Assembly: GCA_028292065.1 (NCBI GenBank) | Contig: JAQGNC010000405.1 | Location: forward strand, 1-8,819 | Length of the DNA: 8,819 nt | From: Betaproteobacteria bacterium | GTDB lineage: Bacteria > Pseudomonadota > Gammaproteobacteria > Burkholderiales > SG8-41 | Reading direction: 5' to 3' | Shown: piece by piece, positions 1 through 5,811 of the stretch | How positions within the stretch are numbered: position 1 is the first letter of the stretch | Layout of the letters: each line of letters opens with the position of its first letter | Position numbers and translations under genes: made by a program | Notes under the pieces: model-generated | What the model was told of the DNA's origin: nothing | What the model saw: only the letters and a program-made list of their open reading frames with translations | Database searches by the model: none

Positions 1-335
1 CGATGCTGCGCACCGTCACCGACCGGCTCGACGAGGCTTACTGCAAGATGGCCGGCCTCGCGCTGAGCGACGTATACGGACGCGTGGCGCGGGCGCTGCT
101 CGACACCGGGCGCGAAGTCAACGGCGAGTGGCTGGTCGAGGTCGGCTCGGAGCAGGTCGCGGCGATGGTCGGCGCCTCGCGCGAGATGGTGAGCCGCGTC
201 GTCAAGGACATGATCGGCAAAGGCTTCGTGCGCAGGTTCAAGCGCAAGCTGATCGTGGTCGATCGCTTGTCGCTCGCCCATCGAACCTCGCACGATCGCC
301 CGATGGCGCTCCCACCCCACCACGAGCGGCACTGA
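1..335 (+). CDS. Crp/Fnr-family transcriptional regulator, C-terminal part (5' truncated by window edge)
   Basis: The reading frame is open from the window edge to a TGA at 333-335; the ATG at 3-5 is probably an internal Met, so the N-terminal effector (cyclic-nucleotide-binding-like) domain lies outside. What is visible is a dimerisation-helix-like start followed by a winged helix-turn-helix: the phrase GSEQVAAMVGASREMVSRVV matches the Crp HTH, with SREMVSRVVKDM as recognition helix and the wing GFVRRFKRKLIVVDR after it. After the wing there is a short His/Pro-rich tail (ends PPHHERH) that is not part of the domain. Crp/Fnr proteins bind DNA as dimers and respond to cAMP, oxygen, NO or redox state through the missing N-terminal half, so the signal cannot be stated. 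Family assignment is firm; the ligand and target genes are unknown. Confidence 0.85.
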   Translation, partial: MLRTVTDRLDEAYCKMAGLALSDVYGRVARALLDTGREVNGEWLVEVGSEQVAAMVGASREMVSRVVKDMIGKGFVRRFKRKLIVVDRLSLAHRTSHDRPMALPPHHERH

Positions 336-368
336 CCCGGCGCCGCTGTTCAACAGTCAACGCACGGT

Positions 369-387
369 CGCGGGTATGCCGCCCGCG
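369..387. terminator. GC hairpin between convergent genes, possible weak terminator
   Basis: A 6-bp perfect stem CGCGGG (369-374) pairs with CCCGCG (382-387) around a 7-nt loop, in the 60-bp gap between the convergent regulator and the small basic protein. There is no T-tract on either side, so it does not meet the usual intrinsic-terminator pattern. In such GC-rich DNA a stem of this size can occur by chance. Confidence 0.25.
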
Positions 388-395
388 GTGACGCC

Positions 396-668
396 TTAAC
401 GGTTCACGTTGTCGCGCGCGCGATCGGCCGCCGCATCGGTGCGGTCGCCGGCGCGCTCGGCCGCGGCGCGAGTGCGGTGCGCCGCGTGGCGTGTCTTCTT
501 CTTGGCTTTCTTCGCGGTCCGCTTCACTTTTTTCTTGCCGGCGTTCACGTTGCGCTGCACGTCGGGGTCCACGCGGACTTCATCGGTGCGAGTCACTTCG
601 GTGGCGGCCGCCGCGGCGCTCGTGACAGCGAAAAAAGCAGCGACTCCACATGCCAATAGCTTATTCAT
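396..668 (-). CDS. Small exported, highly basic hypothetical protein (90 aa)
   Basis: I do not recognise a named family. The start at 668 is chosen because it is preceded by a good ribosome site (AGGGAGA, 5-7 nt upstream of the ATG) and immediately begins a Sec signal peptide: MNK, then a hydrophobic stretch to about residue 17, then an Ala-rich cleavage region near residues 18-22. An in-frame upstream ATG at 776 would destroy that layout. The mature part starts with an acidic/Thr segment (TEVTRTDEVRVDPDV) and then becomes extremely Lys/Arg/Ala-rich (residues 45-90, KKKVKRTAKKAKKKTRHAAH followed by AAAERAGDRTDAAADRARD). This second half is probably helical with a repeating Ala/Arg/Asp pattern. 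Cys7 lies too early for a convincing lipobox. A periplasmic polyanion-binding or envelope-associated role is conceivable, but that is a guess. Confidence 0.65.
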   Translation of the reverse strand: MNKLLACGVAAFFAVTSAAAAATEVTRTDEVRVDPDVQRNVNAGKKKVKRTAKKAKKKTRHAAHRTRAAAERAGDRTDAAADRARDNVNR

Positions 669-775
669 CTTGCTCTCCCTTATAGACGGCACGGCGCCGT
701 CGATCACCGCCGGAGCAAATGCCGGACCCGCCGCTGTACACTGCCGCATCGACGACGCACTGGCAGTGGGGAACA

Positions 776-1465
776 ATGGCTGAGATCCGGGTCATGCTGA
801 CGGCGGCTTTCAAGGAGGCTTATCTCGAGCTCGTGCCCGGGTTCGAGCGTGCGACCGGCCACGAGGTGACGTCGCTGTGGGTTTCCACGGTGCAGGTCAT
901 GAGCCGGCTGCAGTCGTGGGATGCGGCCGCCGATGCAGCCGATATCGTGATCATGTCGGCCGCCGGTCTCGACGCACTGATGGCAGCCGGCCTCGTCGCC
1001 GCACGCCACAATCTGGCGACATCGGGAATCGGCGTCGCCGTTCGCGCCGGTGCGCCTCGACCCGACATCACTTCGGGTTCAGCGCTCCAGCGCGCGGTGC
1101 TCGCGGCCGAGTCGATCGTGTACTCGACGGGACCGAGCGGGGTCTATCTGGCGGCGCTGTTCGAGCGCATGGGAATCGCGGCGGCCATCGCGCACAAAGT
1201 GAAGCAGGTGCAAGGCGAGCCCGCGGGCGCGGTGGTCGCGCGAGGCGAAGCGCAGATCGGCTTTCAGCAGGTGTGCGAGCTGCTGCCGGTTCCCGGCATC
1301 GATTTCGTCGGGCCGCTCCCCGATGACGTGCAGGAGATCACCACGTTCTGCGCCGGCATACTGACCGCCTCGAAAGTGCCGCAGGCCGCGCGCGAGCTCC
1401 TCGAGTTCTTCACGGAGCCGCACGCCGCACCGGTCATCAGGCGCAAAGGCATGGAACCCGCGTGA
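776..1465 (+). CDS. ModA-like substrate-binding domain protein without signal peptide
   Basis: The 229-aa product has the layout of the molybdate/sulfate-type periplasmic binding protein family (SBP type 2). It opens with strand MAEIRVMLTAAFKEAYLELV, then PGFERATGHEV, the DIVIMSAAGLDALMAAGLV segment (about 57-74), STGPSGVYLAALFERMGI (117-134), GEAQIGFQQVCELLPVPGIDFVGPLP (157-182) and the typical end ARELLEFFTEPHAAPVIRRKGMEPA. Family members normally start with a Sec signal peptide. Here the protein goes straight into the first beta strand, and the upstream in-frame extension (back to 719) is not hydrophobic, so the protein is predicted cytoplasmic unless the start is misread. The only upstream purine run (GGGGA) is very close to the ATG, so translation initiation may be weak. 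No ModB/ModC transporter genes are adjacent. The ligand is unknown; molybdate should not be assumed. Confidence 0.8.
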   Translation: MAEIRVMLTAAFKEAYLELVPGFERATGHEVTSLWVSTVQVMSRLQSWDAAADAADIVIMSAAGLDALMAAGLVAARHNLATSGIGVAVRAGAPRPDITSGSALQRAVLAAESIVYSTGPSGVYLAALFERMGIAAAIAHKVKQVQGEPAGAVVARGEAQIGFQQVCELLPVPGIDFVGPLPDDVQEITTFCAGILTASKVPQAARELLEFFTEPHAAPVIRRKGMEPA

Positions 1466-1478
1466 AGCGAACGCTTCA
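1463..1478. terminator. Perfect palindrome spanning both convergent stop codons
   Basis: TGAAGCGAACGCTTCA is a perfect inverted repeat (7-bp arms, 2-nt centre). Its first three bases are the TGA of the ModA-like gene and its last three are the TGA of the peptidase E gene on the other strand. It can form a short hairpin in both mRNAs (practical loop GAAC). There is no T-tract after it on either strand, so its role as a bidirectional terminator is only a possibility. Confidence 0.4.
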
Positions 1479-2177
1479 GCGGCCGAGCACTCGCATCGGC
1501 AGGCGGCGCTCGATCGCGCGCTTGCCCGAACGCGTCACGCGATAGCCTTTGGCGCGAGGCAGGCTCGCGACCACGTGCGCGAGCTTGCCGTCGATGAAGT
1601 GGAGCGCGGCGCCGTCGTCGGCCGCGTAGCCGTCGGGCATCGCACCGCGCGCGACGAGCTTCTGGAAAGTGGGCCGGCGTCTGGTCTCGCTGTCGTAGTG
1701 CGGGCAATTGCTCCCCGGCAGGAAACCGAGGCACGGCAGCGCGGTGAGCGGGCCTGCGATCGAGTCGGTGACGCCGTGCTCGAACCAGCAGATCGACCCC
1801 GCGCTCGCGCCGCCGAGCACGATGCCGCGCTCCCACGCGGTTCTCAGGTGCGTGTCGAGCCCCCAGTCGCGCCATACCGCGAGCAGGCTGCGCGTGTTGC
1901 CGCCGCCGACGTAGATCGCGTCCTGCTCGAGGACGAACGACTCGAGATCGCGGGGCGTGCGCGCGAAGAGCGGCAGGTGGGTCGGCGTGCACGAGAACTG
2001 GCTGAAGCCGGCGTAGAAGCGCAGCCTGCCCGTCTCGGCGTCGCCGTGCGCGGTCCCGATGAAAGCGACTTTCGGTTTGCGCTTGCCGGTCTGCCGGAGG
2101 AAGTATTCGACGAGCAGGAGGTTGTCGAGGTCGGGCGGCAGCGCCATGCCGCCGATGGCGAGGATCTGTTTTTTCAT
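1476..2177 (-). CDS. pepE: Peptidase E family serine peptidase (S51)
   Basis: The 233-aa product matches the S51 (dipeptidase E/cyanophycinase-like) fold. It starts with KKQILAIGGMALPPDLDN (N-terminal strand and glycine turn), has KPKVAFIGTAHGD (34-46), the conserved YVGGGNTRSLLAVW (89-102), and the nucleophile elbow LGGASAGSICW (121-131) with Ser125 as predicted nucleophile. His160 in LPGSNCPHYDSE is a plausible catalytic His. Known S51 enzymes cleave Asp-X dipeptides or related beta-aspartyl bonds in the cytoplasm; no signal peptide is seen here. The start at 2177 is preferred over 2249 because the longer version would translate part of the adjacent repeat element and has no family similarity. 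No clear Shine-Dalgarno sequence precedes it. The gene stands alone, ends 10 bp from its convergent neighbour, and lies downstream of the TctC-type gene on the same strand, separated by the repeat. Exact substrate is not determined. Confidence 0.88.
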   Translation of the reverse strand: MKKQILAIGGMALPPDLDNLLLVEYFLRQTGKRKPKVAFIGTAHGDAETGRLRFYAGFSQFSCTPTHLPLFARTPRDLESFVLEQDAIYVGGGNTRSLLAVWRDWGLDTHLRTAWERGIVLGGASAGSICWFEHGVTDSIAGPLTALPCLGFLPGSNCPHYDSETRRRPTFQKLVARGAMPDGYAADDGAALHFIDGKLAHVVASLPRAKGYRVTRSGKRAIERRLPMRVLGR

Positions 2178-2200
2178 TTCGTGTAGCGGTTCAGCAAAAA

Positions 2201-2365
2201 GCAGGAAAAAGGGACGCCAAGTAAAAACCATGGACGCAAAGTGATTCAAATGTAATCACGAGGAACGCGACGTGCGGACAGCTCGGCACGATCGAAAGCG
2301 TTACCACGGTCCCATGAATCGGCACTTGGCGTCCTTGCTTTCTCCTTCGCGTCCTTGTTTCCTGC
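2201..2365. repeat. Dispersed inverted-repeat element, copy 1
   Basis: Two imperfectly complementary 41-nt arms, 2201-2241 and 2325-2365, flank an 83-nt centre. Each arm, read inward, starts GCAGGAAA and contains two copies of an AAGGACGCGAAG-like 12-mer exactly 20 bp apart (here AGGGACGCCAAG and TGGACGCAAAG on the left; AAGGACGCGAAG and AAGGACGCCAAG on the right after reverse complementing). The same architecture recurs at 5646-5776 with an unrelated centre. Outside the right arm is TGTGGTTTTTTCTTTT. The element fills the gap between the TctC-type gene and pepE, both on the minus strand, and could fold into a long stem in the transcript. No ORF with recognisable function lies inside. Confidence 0.75.
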
Positions 2366-2394
2366 TGTGGTTTTTTCTTTTCTGTCGGGGGGCG

Positions 2395-3372
2395 TCAGCC
2401 TTCCACCTTCACGTTTGCCGCCTTGATCACTTTCCCCCATTTCGCGATCTCGTCGCGCAGGAAGTGCGTGAATTCCTCGGGCGAATTCCCGACCGGGTCG
2501 ATCCCGAGCTGCACGATGCGATCGTGCATGTCCTGACGTTTGACGACGTTCGCGATCGAGCGGTTGAGCGTACCCACGATCTCGCGCGGCGTGCCGGCCG
2601 GCGCGAGTACGCCGACCCACGTTCCGCCGACGACGTGCACGCCCGATTCGATCAGGGTCGGCACCTCAGGCGCGACCGCAGCACGCTTGTCCGCCGCCAT
2701 CGCGATCGCCCTGATCTTGCCGGCGCGCGCATGAGGCAGGAGCGACAGCGGCGTGTCCATCATGAACTGCACCTGCCCGCCGGTGAGATCGAGCAGCGCG
2801 GGCGCGGTGCCTTTGTACGGCACGTGCACCATCTTGATCCCGGTGGTGAGCATCAGGAGCTCGGTCGTGAGATGGGCGGCGGCGCCCACTCCGCTCGACG
2901 CGAAGCTGAGCTGGCCCGGCTTGGCCTTCGCCAGGTCGACGAGCTCCCTGACGTTCCGGGCGGGAAGCGAATTCGTGACACACACGATGAGCGGAGCGGT
3001 GCCGAGCAGCGACACCGGCGCGAAGCTCTTCATCGCGTCATAAGGCAGCTTCGGATAAAGGGTCTGGTTGGCGGCATGCGCCGGGATGACCGACGTGAGC
3101 GTGTAACCGTCGGGATTCGATTTCGCGGCGATATCGACGCCGACGATGCTGTTCGCGCCGGGACGATTGTCGATGATCAGGGTCTGGCCGAGCTCCTTGC
3201 CGACATCGGTCATGACCATGCGCGTGAGGACATCGGTGATGCCGCCCGGGGTGTAAGGCACGATCACGCGGATCGGCCGCGACGGGTATTTCGACGGCGC
3301 CTGCGCCGCTTCGCAAGGCGCGGCGATAACCACAGAAACCAGCGACAACGCGAACATCAAACGCATGCTCAT
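2395..3372 (-). CDS. Tripartite tricarboxylate transporter substrate-binding protein (Bug/TctC family)
   Basis: The 325-aa product is a typical Bug protein: Sec signal peptide (residues 1 to about 23, hydrophobic core FALSLVSVVIAA), then YPSRPIRVIVPYTPGGITD (29-47), IIDNRPGANSIVGVDIAAKS (66-85), the DGYTL turn (88-92), the ligand-loop phrase VPYKGTAPALLDLTGGQVQF (184-203), and GVLAPAGTPREIVGTLN (254-270). These periplasmic proteins capture carboxylates or other small organic molecules for TctAB-type carriers. The start at 3372 is chosen because AAAGGA sits six bases upstream of it; an ATG at 3387 overlaps that site and one at 3366 is also possible. No tctA or tctB membrane genes are present in this window, so this is an orphan receptor, which is common in Betaproteobacteria. 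Ligand unknown. A cysteine at about residue 131 is the only one in the mature part that I noticed. Confidence 0.92.
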   Translation of the reverse strand: MSMRLMFALSLVSVVIAAPCEAAQAPSKYPSRPIRVIVPYTPGGITDVLTRMVMTDVGKELGQTLIIDNRPGANSIVGVDIAAKSNPDGYTLTSVIPAHAANQTLYPKLPYDAMKSFAPVSLLGTAPLIVCVTNSLPARNVRELVDLAKAKPGQLSFASSGVGAAAHLTTELLMLTTGIKMVHVPYKGTAPALLDLTGGQVQFMMDTPLSLLPHARAGKIRAIAMAADKRAAVAPEVPTLIESGVHVVGGTWVGVLAPAGTPREIVGTLNRSIANVVKRQDMHDRIVQLGIDPVGNSPEEFTHFLRDEIAKWGKVIKAANVKVEG

Positions 3373-3410
3373 CGACGATCCTTTCATGGGAAACGTGCAC
3401 GCCGTTGAGC

Positions 3411-3420
3411 TATTCTATAC
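3411..3420. promoter_or_regulatory. Candidate AT-rich promoter element in the tctC/birA divergent region
   Basis: TATTCTATAC is the only AT-rich stretch in the 53-bp divergent gap. On the minus strand it reads TAGAAT (3417-3412), a plausible -10 box about 40 bp before the TctC-type start. On the plus strand TATTCT (3411-3416) would put transcription initiation almost at the birA ATG (3426), implying a nearly leaderless mRNA. I see no convincing -35 hexamer for either direction, so this is a weak call. Confidence 0.25.
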
Positions 3421-3425
3421 CGCAC

Positions 3426-4454
3426 ATGACACCCCTTTCTTTCAGGCTGCTGCGCCTCATCTCCGATGGCGATTTCCATTCGGGCGCAGCGCTCGCACGC
3501 ACGCTGGCCGTCTCGCGCGGCACCGTATGGAACGCGGTGCGCGCGCTCGAAGCGGCGGAGCTCGGCGTCTACAAAGTGCGCGGACGCGGTTACAAGCTTG
3601 CCGAGTCGGTCTCTCTGCTCGACGCACCGGGTGTTGCGGGATTCGCGGGTCCTGCCGCGCAACGTCTGTCGGTCGAAGTCGTCGACCTCATCGGCTCGAC
3701 CAACAGCGAGCTCATGAAGCGTGCGTCCGGCGGCATCGCGTCGGCGGGACACGTGATCGCAGCCGAGTGGCAGCACAGCGGCCGCGGCCGCATGGGCCGC
3801 AGCTGGCACGCGGGCGTGGGGCGTGCGCTCGCGTTTTCGCTGTTGTGGCGTTATCCGCAAGGCGCCGGCGCGCTCGCCGGCCTGAGCCTCGCGGTGGGCA
3901 TCGCGATCGTTCGCGCGCTGCGCGAGCTCGGCGCAGCCGAGGCTCAGCTCAAATGGCCGAACGATGTGCTGTGGCGCGGCTGCAAGCTCGCCGGAATCCT
4001 GGTCGAGCTCCAGGGCGACGCGCTGGGGCCGAGCACGCTCGTGATCGGCATCGGCCTCAACGTGCGCCTGACCGAGGCGATGCGAGCGCGCATCGACCAG
4101 CCCGCGGCCGATCTCGAAAGCGCGTGCGGGCGCACGCTCGACAGGAACGCAGTGCTGGGCGCGATGCTGCGGCATCTGGTGCAGGTGCTCGACGCTTTCG
4201 GCGCTGCCGGTTTCGCACCGCTGCGCGAAGAGTGGGAGCGTTATCACGCGCACCAGGGACGCGAGATCATGGTGACGCTGCCCGGCGGACAGACCGATGA
4301 CGGGGTCGCGCAAGGCATCGGGGACGACGGCGCGCTGCTTTTCCGCAGCGGGAGCGCGATACGCCGGCTGCACAGCGCGGAGATCAGCGTGCGCGCGACG
4401 CCGCGGGCGACCGCGCGCGCCGCCGGCACGCCGCGCACCAGGACACGCGTGTGA
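3426..4454 (+). CDS. birA: Bifunctional biotin--[acetyl-CoA-carboxylase] ligase / biotin operon repressor
   Basis: BirA activates biotin with ATP to biotinyl-AMP and transfers it to the biotin carrier domain of acetyl-CoA carboxylase and similar enzymes. The 342-aa product carries all three domains. The first is an N-terminal winged HTH (about 5-58, FHSGAALARTLAVSRGTVWNAV and the wing VYKVRGRGYKL), so it is the repressor-type class. The second is the catalytic core with STN (91-93), the biotin/adenylate loop GRGRMGRSW (119-127), KWPND (176-180), KLAGILVE (187-194) and GIGLN (208-212). The third is a small C-terminal SH3-like domain (about 275-330). E. coli BirA is 321 aa, and the extra residues here are an Arg/Thr-rich C-terminal tail. 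The ATG at 3426 fits the family start but has no Shine-Dalgarno sequence; a TTG at 3405 is the alternative. Its stop overlaps coaX by four bases. No biotin synthesis genes are visible nearby as repressor targets. Confidence 0.96.
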   Translation: MTPLSFRLLRLISDGDFHSGAALARTLAVSRGTVWNAVRALEAAELGVYKVRGRGYKLAESVSLLDAPGVAGFAGPAAQRLSVEVVDLIGSTNSELMKRASGGIASAGHVIAAEWQHSGRGRMGRSWHAGVGRALAFSLLWRYPQGAGALAGLSLAVGIAIVRALRELGAAEAQLKWPNDVLWRGCKLAGILVELQGDALGPSTLVIGIGLNVRLTEAMRARIDQPAADLESACGRTLDRNAVLGAMLRHLVQVLDAFGAAGFAPLREEWERYHAHQGREIMVTLPGGQTDDGVAQGIGDDGALLFRSGSAIRRLHSAEISVRATPRATARAAGTPRTRTRV

Positions 4455-5182
4455 AGCTCCTCGCGATCGACGCCGGCAACAGCCGCATCAAGTGGGGTTC
4501 GACCGCAGGCGGCGAGTGGCTGGAGCGCGGCGTGCTGCCGACCGCGCAGGCGCGTGAGCTGCGGGATGCACTGCGTGGATGGCCTGCGCCCGAGCGTATC
4601 GTCATTGCCAACGTCGCTGGAGACGCGGTTGCCGAATCGATACGTGACGCGCTCGCTCGCTTTGGCGCGCAGCAGGTTTGGGTCGTCGGCCGCGATGCGC
4701 AGTGCGGCGTGCGCAGCGGCTACGCACAGCCTGCACAGCTCGGCCCCGACCGTTGGGCCGCGCTCATCGGCGCGCGGCACCTCCACGAAGGCGCGTGCGT
4801 GGTGGTCAACGCGGGCACGACCATGACGGTCGACGCGTTGTCGTCCGACGGCTCGTTCCTCGGCGGCGCGATCGTTGCCGGTTACGCGCTCATGAAGGAC
4901 GCACTCGCGAAGAACACCGCGCGGTTGAAGCTCCAGAACGGCGCTTTCAGTGTCTTTCCCGACAACACCGGCGATGCGATCGCGAGCGGGGCGCTGAACG
5001 CGATGACCGGCGCGATCGAACGCATGGTCCGCTACATGGCCGACGCGGGAGACGCCGACGCGCTCGTGATCCTTTCCGGCGGCGACGCAGGCGTGGTCGC
5101 TCCGCTGCTCAGCGCGCGCGTGCAGGTAGTGGATAATCTCGTCCTCGAAGGTTTGAAGTGCATCGGAGCCAGTGATGTCTGA
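4451..5182 (+). CDS. coaX: Type III pantothenate kinase
   Basis: CoaX phosphorylates pantothenate with ATP, the first step of coenzyme A synthesis, in the cytoplasm; type III enzymes belong to the ASKHA fold and are not feedback-inhibited by CoA. The 243-aa product has the phosphate-1 motif LLAIDAGNSRIKWG (3-16, Asp7), the GPDRWAALIGARHL segment (98-111, Asp100 as predicted catalytic base), the phosphate-2 region VVVNAGTTMTVDAL (117-130), and the FLGGAIVAGY segment (136-145). The length is normal for the family. It starts with GTG at 4451, inside GTGA shared with the birA stop, so it is translationally coupled to birA. This pairing is common in Betaproteobacteria. The residue before AGTT is Asn120 where many homologues have an acidic residue; this may be a lineage variant. 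Confidence 0.95.
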   Translation: MKLLAIDAGNSRIKWGSTAGGEWLERGVLPTAQARELRDALRGWPAPERIVIANVAGDAVAESIRDALARFGAQQVWVVGRDAQCGVRSGYAQPAQLGPDRWAALIGARHLHEGACVVVNAGTTMTVDALSSDGSFLGGAIVAGYALMKDALAKNTARLKLQNGAFSVFPDNTGDAIASGALNAMTGAIERMVRYMADAGDADALVILSGGDAGVVAPLLSARVQVVDNLVLEGLKCIGASDV

Positions 5183-5612
5183 GCGGCTGAAAATCACCGC
5201 GAAAACCGTTGTCCTCGCGCTCGTCGCGCTCAACGTTTTGTTTTTCGTTTATGCACGGATCAGCCTCGATAACCGCGCAGGTGCGGCCTCGCGCATCGAG
5301 GATCTGCAGATCAATCCGGGACGCATCACGTTGCTGAATGCAGCGACTCGCGGACCGGGCGGTCAGGCGCCGAAATCGGCGTGTCTCGAATGGGGGCCGT
5401 TCGGCGCGATCGACGCCGGCCGCGCGGAAGTCGCGCTCGGGCGCTTGGCACTGCCGCGCCCGGCGCTACAGCGTACCGTCGGCGAGAGCGCGGGCGCGAA
5501 GCGCTACGCATATTACGTGCGCGAGCCCGACGCGGGCACGGTGGCGCAGATCGCGGAACTGCAGCGGTCGTTCACGGGCACCGAAATCAAGGCAGGGCCG
5601 TGTCCGAGCTAG
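5175..5612 (+). CDS. SPOR-like single-pass membrane protein, short form
   Basis: The 145-aa product has a short cytoplasmic N-terminus (MSERLKITAK), one transmembrane helix (about 11-27, VVLALVALNVLFFVYA), then an extracytoplasmic part with ACLEWGPFGAIDAGRAEVAL (69-88) and RYAYYVREPDAGTVAQIAEL (110-129). The CLEWGPF motif and the position after coaX match the SPOR-domain proteins commonly found downstream of coaX in Betaproteobacteria; SPOR domains bind denuded peptidoglycan glycan strands at the septum. The start at 5175 is preferred over GTG 5172 because GGAG lies six bases before it; it overlaps the coaX stop. The region that would form the second half of a full SPOR domain is missing: the protein ends EIKAGPCPS soon after the helix. 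It is either a naturally short member or C-terminally truncated. The function is inferred from context. Confidence 0.75.
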   Translation: MSERLKITAKTVVLALVALNVLFFVYARISLDNRAGAASRIEDLQINPGRITLLNAATRGPGGQAPKSACLEWGPFGAIDAGRAEVALGRLALPRPALQRTVGESAGAKRYAYYVREPDAGTVAQIAELQRSFTGTEIKAGPCPS

Positions 5613-5645
5613 CGGCGATCGCGGCGACCGCAAATAGCTTGAAAA

Positions 5646-5776
5646 GCAGGAAAGAAGGACGCGAAGGAAGAATCAAGGACGCGAAGCGGCTTAGCGATCG
5701 ATGGTCGGGAACCCGCGAGCGGCGAACAGAATTCCTTTGCGTCCTTTCTTCACCTTGGCGTCCTTCGCGTTCCTGC
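5646..5776. repeat. Dispersed inverted-repeat element, copy 2
   Basis: Same architecture as the element at 2201-2365. The left arm 5646-5686 starts GCAGGAAA and contains AAGGACGCGAAG at 5655-5666 and again at 5675-5686, exactly 20 bp apart. The right arm 5735-5776 is its imperfect reverse complement and ends CCTGC. The 48-nt centre is unrelated to the centre of copy 1. A TTTTT run follows the right arm (5786-5790). The element lies between the convergent ends of the SPOR-like gene and rfaE2 and could act as a bidirectional transcript-end structure. The gap 5613-5811 holds nothing else that I can identify. Confidence 0.78.
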
Positions 5777-5811
5777 GGTTGAAGGTTTTTCCGGCGCGGT
5801 AGACGCGCGGT

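Noticed and set aside
679..684. TATAAG (minus strand) upstream of the small basic protein as a -10 box, with a GACGGC/GCCGTC inverted repeat at 685-701
   Set aside because: It would start transcription inside or after the ribosome-binding site, only a few bases before the ATG, so it cannot be the promoter for a leadered message. The inverted repeat alone is short.
1575..2186. A 203-codon plus-strand frame opposite pepE
   Set aside because: The composition is dominated by Arg, Ala, Glu and Val without any recognisable motif, and it mirrors the pepE coding strand.
2178..2249. Upstream ATG at 2249 as the pepE start
   Set aside because: The added 24 residues come from the repeat element arm and do not resemble peptidase E N-termini or a signal peptide.
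2272..3408. A 378-codon open frame on the plus strand opposite the TctC-type gene
   Set aside because: Its translation is Arg/His/Asp-rich with no domain similarity, and it is the antisense shadow of a clear Bug protein in GC-rich DNA.
3365..4373. Long open frames overlapping birA in other frames and on the opposite strand
   Set aside because: They are Arg/Ala-rich shadow frames; birA motifs are complete in the chosen frame.
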